Assembly: GCF_000090795.2 (NCBI RefSeq) | Contig: NW_003546763.1 | Span: 30,512 to 56,780 of the forward strand | DNA from: Amphimedon queenslandica | Taxonomy: Eukaryota > Porifera > Demospongiae > Haplosclerida > Niphatidae | Reading direction: 5' to 3' | DNA length: 26,269 nucleotides | Shown: piece by piece, positions 23,127 through 26,269 of the stretch | How positions within the stretch are numbered: position 1 is the first letter of the stretch | Layout of the letters: every line of letters starts with the position of its first letter | The notes under the pieces: generated by a model | What the model was told of the DNA's origin: nothing | Databases searched by the model: none | Seen by the model: only the letters and a program-made list of their open reading frames with translations | Translations under genes and position numbers: made by a program

Positions 23127-25858
23127 ATGGCCTCTTCAACTGCACTGCAGTTTCCCAGCGGCCCTTCTCTGGTTGAGAAAGAAAGAGTAAGAGATGAAGA
23201 GGAAGAGAGCGTGGAGAATTCTCTAGTCCTACAGAAACTGTTTATATCAGCTCTGAATGACAACAGGTAGGCCTGCACTGCACGAACTGTTTGTTGTACC
23301 AGAAAGATACACTACCACATGGGACTCTAGTACTGCATTGTACAGTGTATAATTTAATTGTACTGTGTATTATCATCTCTGTCTTTTTCACAGTGAAAGC
23401 TCCTGGAGAGAGATACTGGATATATTGGACTCACTAAGCTCAGGAAAACTAACAGAGATATCCTCTAGACCAGAGATAGAGCATTACATCAGAAGAACCC
23501 TCTCACTCTCTCCTACTGGCACTGATATAAGGACAGAGGAAGCCTCTACTGCTAAAGAAGAAGTTATCAAGAAACTAATAGAATATTGTGATCCTGGCCT
23601 CACATCAGGAGCAATACATGTTAATACTATCAGTGCTAATCATGAGGCTCACTTTGATGGTGCAGCTAGGAGAAAAATAAAGAGACAGAGATCACTGAGT
23701 TACAATGTTCCAAGAGATCCTGTATTTGTGTATGACAAGGAAAGGATTCCAGTGACCTTCAGAGCAAGGAAACTGACCACTGGTGACATACTCTTCTCCT
23801 GTGATAAAGTGAAGCACGAAACTTTACTAATGGAACTATCAAAACGACCGATACTCCCTCCTAATTCTAGACCTAAGACCACTGAAGGTTTTTCAACCTA
23901 CAGCGATAAGCCAAGCTCTGTGTTTCTAAGACCATTGTACCCATCCGATTTTCCTCCGATTATCCCCCAGAGGAGACGAGGACCAGTCAAACTGGTTGAG
24001 CCTATGGAGAAAGTAAAGACGATTCTTTGTGCTCAGGTCGGGGGTAAGGAGATGAACAATGACTGTCACTTGAGACTACAAAATGCAGAAGATGTGATAC
24101 AAGCCTTTGCAACAGGCTCTCTACCAACCACTCAACAAGAAGTATACATGGAATTCAAGGACACCGTCCCTTGGGATCCATACCAGCTACAGGTCATTGA
24201 TAAACCAAGACTCCATTCACTACACTTCGTAGCAACTGTCTTTGGTATCCTCCTAGTTTATCCTGACAGGGAATGCGAACATCGTAGCTTTGCCGAGTGG
24301 CACAGAGACAAGTATATATTCCGTGCCATTTGACGGATTAAGTTTTTTAGGGAGTACCTACCACGAAAAACCCTAAGACTCTGGCATCAAAATGCCAGCC
24401 GTGCAAAGTACAATCGCATTCGGTCGTTGACTTATTTTTCCGGAGCTCGTTTCCACGTTCCGTTCCTCAAACTCCTACAGCAGATCAATAGTCTTTCTAG
24501 AGACATGCTCTCCCTAAGAGGAAACAATATCTCATCTTGTGGTTGCTGCACTCGAGAGGAATTCTCCGTATACGTGAGGACAAACAACAAGCAGCTACTC
24601 AAGTACTTTGATAAATATTTCCGGTATTCTCTTAAAGTTATCGGAGAGACTGTTTCTAACTCACACAAGTACGTGGAGGGGCTTGTTGCAGAAAAGAGAC
24701 ACAAGCCGTTTGTCTCTGAGCTCCGCATCTCAATACAGAGGAGACAGCACAAGCAGCTCGAGGATGATATAGAGAATGGGTATCATCGCTGCAATCAGTT
24801 GAAGGAGCTGATTAAACTAGTGAAAGAGATTGTGTCTAGTTCAATTATTAGTCTCATTGAGGATCACGTTAATCAATGGCTGAGTGTTGTGATGAGTAAG
24901 AGAGAGGGGGCCAGAGGGACCAGTGGAGGGACCATTGAGAAGGAAGAGGGTGAGGGGAGGGAACAAGGAGTGCCTCAGTGTTTGTGGCAAATTCAATTAC
25001 AAATTAATGAAGAAGGTAGAATATGGCATACACAATGTACATGTACATGTACACTGGACATTATACATGCATAGATGCACACTATAATGCACACTTGTGT
25101 CACTGCTTTACATGCACATGTACATGTACATGCATGTATACTACATGTATGGTTCTACCTACAGTATAATAGTTAGGGGTACACATAGTCATCACACATG
25201 GTGTAATACACATAGTCATCATACGTCATAGTACACATACATATAGACATAGTCATCTCTTATTGTTTACTAGGCAGAACCCTTGACAATGTATGTGTGC
25301 ATGTACATGTAAATTAATTATTTTTGATTTATTTATTTAGTACTATTATAATACTTTCATTTATTCCTGTAGGTATGCTATCATATGATACAGATTATTC
25401 CCAGTTAAAGACCATGCTACTCAATCCATTGACTAACAGTATCATTGCACTATTCACTGCATATGAGGCTGCCATTAACACTGCTCTACACGAAGAACAA
25501 GTAAGATAAATGATACACACGTAATGCATGTACACGTACATGATATAGAGGATGTTTTTATAACATGTAAACACGCAATGGCAAAATTTTATCTTGTTAC
25601 GTTTCAAATTTTGTCACCAGTTATACATGTACATGTACATGTAACTAATTTTATATTTTTAAGTCACAAGCGTCACTTTAACATTCACATTTTTATTTTT
25701 GTATAGGGAACACCATCTCTGTCATTGTTTTCTGGTACTCGTGCCTCACTGTCTCAGTTTAAGATGAGAGGGAAAGAGGAGGGAGAGGAAGAGAGTGAAG
25801 AGAGTTTACTAAGCAACTGTTTACTCAATGAATCACTCATCAATGATTTAGAGAACAA
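23127..25858 (+). CDS. Axonemal dynein heavy chain, N-terminal exons (copy 1), one in-frame TGA
   Basis: Exons 23127-23266, 23394-25015, 25373-25500 and 25707-25858 have canonical GT-AG borders and consistent phases, for about 680 codons. The N-terminus is acidic and disordered (MASSTALQFPSGPSLVEKER). The middle has FVYDKERIPVTFRARKL and IIPQRRR. The dynein tail signature follows as WDPYQLQVID, SFAEWHRDKYIFRAI, then FFREYLPRKTLRLWHQN and coiled-coil-prone QRRQHKQLEDDIENG. This W-x-R-(E/D), I-x-FF, K-x-L-x-x-W pattern is that of axonemal dynein heavy chains, perhaps the DNAH14 type (from memory, unverified). Codon 360 is TGA (24331-24333). It is either a nonsense mutation or part of a 39-nt GT-AG intron, 24312-24350. 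No motor domain is present; the sequence after exon 4 runs into a second exon 1. It may be a decaying partial duplicate. Confidence 0.68.
25016..25372. repeat. Dynein intron with TACATG microsatellite
   Basis: Tracts of acatgtacatgtac type occur at about 25033-25052 and 25110-25150, and imperfect acatagtcatca repeats at about 25183-25255. No exon is seen until the acceptor at 25372. Confidence 0.65.
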
Positions 25859-26217
25859 GTAAGACATTGTATACATGTACAGGTACATGTACATGTACAT
25901 GTGTAATAGTAATAGTCACACTATTTTTTATGTAGTATCAATGTAGTAGCAATAGTAATTATGCATGTTGTTTGTCTGAAAAGTACATGTACATCGTATT
26001 TCATCAAATTCTTGATTCCTTTTATATTTTATGATATGTGTACGTATACATGTATCATGTAGCGTGTGTTAATTGTTATGTACATCATAAAAAATTTATG
26101 ATCATAAAAAATGTGTAGTATTTTTGGCTTACAATATTACATGGATTACATGCATTTACATGTTTTTATTTATTTTATTTTTAGTGAAGTTTTATCATAG
26201 CAACCTGAAATTTGCAA
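25859..26217. other. Region between dynein exon 4 and the second exon 1
   Basis: It starts with a good donor (gtaaga) after exon 4, then AT-rich sequence with TACATG tracts (about 25873-25902). No further exon of copy 1 is visible. It ends in the promoter core of copy 2. Confidence 0.55.
26191..26204 (+). promoter_or_regulatory. X-box-like site upstream of dynein copy 2
   Basis: tttatcatagcaac fits RYYNYYATRRNRAC at 13 of 14 positions and keeps the half-site agcaac and the 13-bp spacing to the ATG seen in copy 1. Confidence 0.5.
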
Positions 26218-26269
26218 ATGGCCTCTTCAACTGCACTGCAGTTTCCCAGTGGCCCTTCTCTGGTTGAGC
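26218..26269 (+). CDS. Axonemal dynein heavy chain copy 2, start of exon 1 (cut by window edge)
   Basis: 52 bases from ATG match the start of copy 1 (23127-23178) at 50 positions. One difference is silent (AGC to AGT) and the other is the last base of the window, which changes the codon after GAG. The preceding atttgcaaATGG is also shared. This is the second copy of the first exon, in the same orientation, about 3.1 kb downstream. The body of the gene lies beyond the right edge. Confidence 0.8.
   Translation, partial: MASSTALQFPSGPSLVE

Noticed and set aside
24331-24333. TGA as selenocysteine in the dynein tail
   Set aside because: The site is not a redox motif, dynein heavy chains are not selenoproteins, and no SECIS-like element is evident.

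Overview
The window looks like animal nuclear DNA, most plausibly from a demosponge of the Amphimedon type; the species is an inference. The support is AT-rich DNA, metazoan multi-exon genes (ABCC4-like transporter, mitochondrial alanyl-tRNA synthetase, Ig/FN3 receptor, axonemal dynein), very short introns (many of 41-55 nt), very short intergenic spaces, and introns full of a palindromic TACATG microsatellite and small foldback elements. There are no bacterial operons, rRNA genes or CRISPR arrays.

Layout. Four genes lie on the minus strand in the left three quarters. (1) AARS2, mitochondrial alanyl-tRNA synthetase, 454-5794: 14 coding exons seen, with the 3' part beyond the left edge. (2) A single-exon gene for a secreted, Cys-rich, probably GPI-anchored orphan protein, 6390-7142, with a TATA box and poly(A) signals. 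(3) An 11-exon type I membrane receptor, 7906-11051, with signal peptide, 2 Ig, about 5 FN3 domains, one TM helix and a Tyr-containing tail. (4) A complete 30-exon ABCC4/MRP4-like ABC exporter, 11712-19432. I rebuilt the exons from GT-AG boundaries. All phases agree, giving about 858 aa for the receptor and 1276 aa for the transporter.

Two genes lie on the plus strand at the right. (5) An ankyrin-Roc-COR protein of the ROCO/DAPK type without a kinase domain, 19546-22933. It diverges from the ABCC gene across a 113-bp shared promoter and carries one apparent +1 frameshift in the Roc GTPase domain. (6) The 5' end of an axonemal dynein heavy chain gene, 23127-25858, with an RFX X-box just upstream of its ATG. 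One in-frame TGA interrupts it, either as a nonsense mutation or inside a 39-nt intron. A second copy of its promoter core and first exon begins at 26218, so the locus is a tandem partial duplication or an assembly duplication.

The genes are not an evident pathway. They are a dense set of housekeeping, surface, transport, signalling and ciliary genes. The least expected parts are the dynein 5' duplication with its stop/mini-intron ambiguity, the Roc frameshift, the tiny divergent promoter, a GC-AG intron in AARS2, a dispersed ~180-bp repeat family shared by introns of two genes, and several MITE-like foldback elements in ABCC introns.
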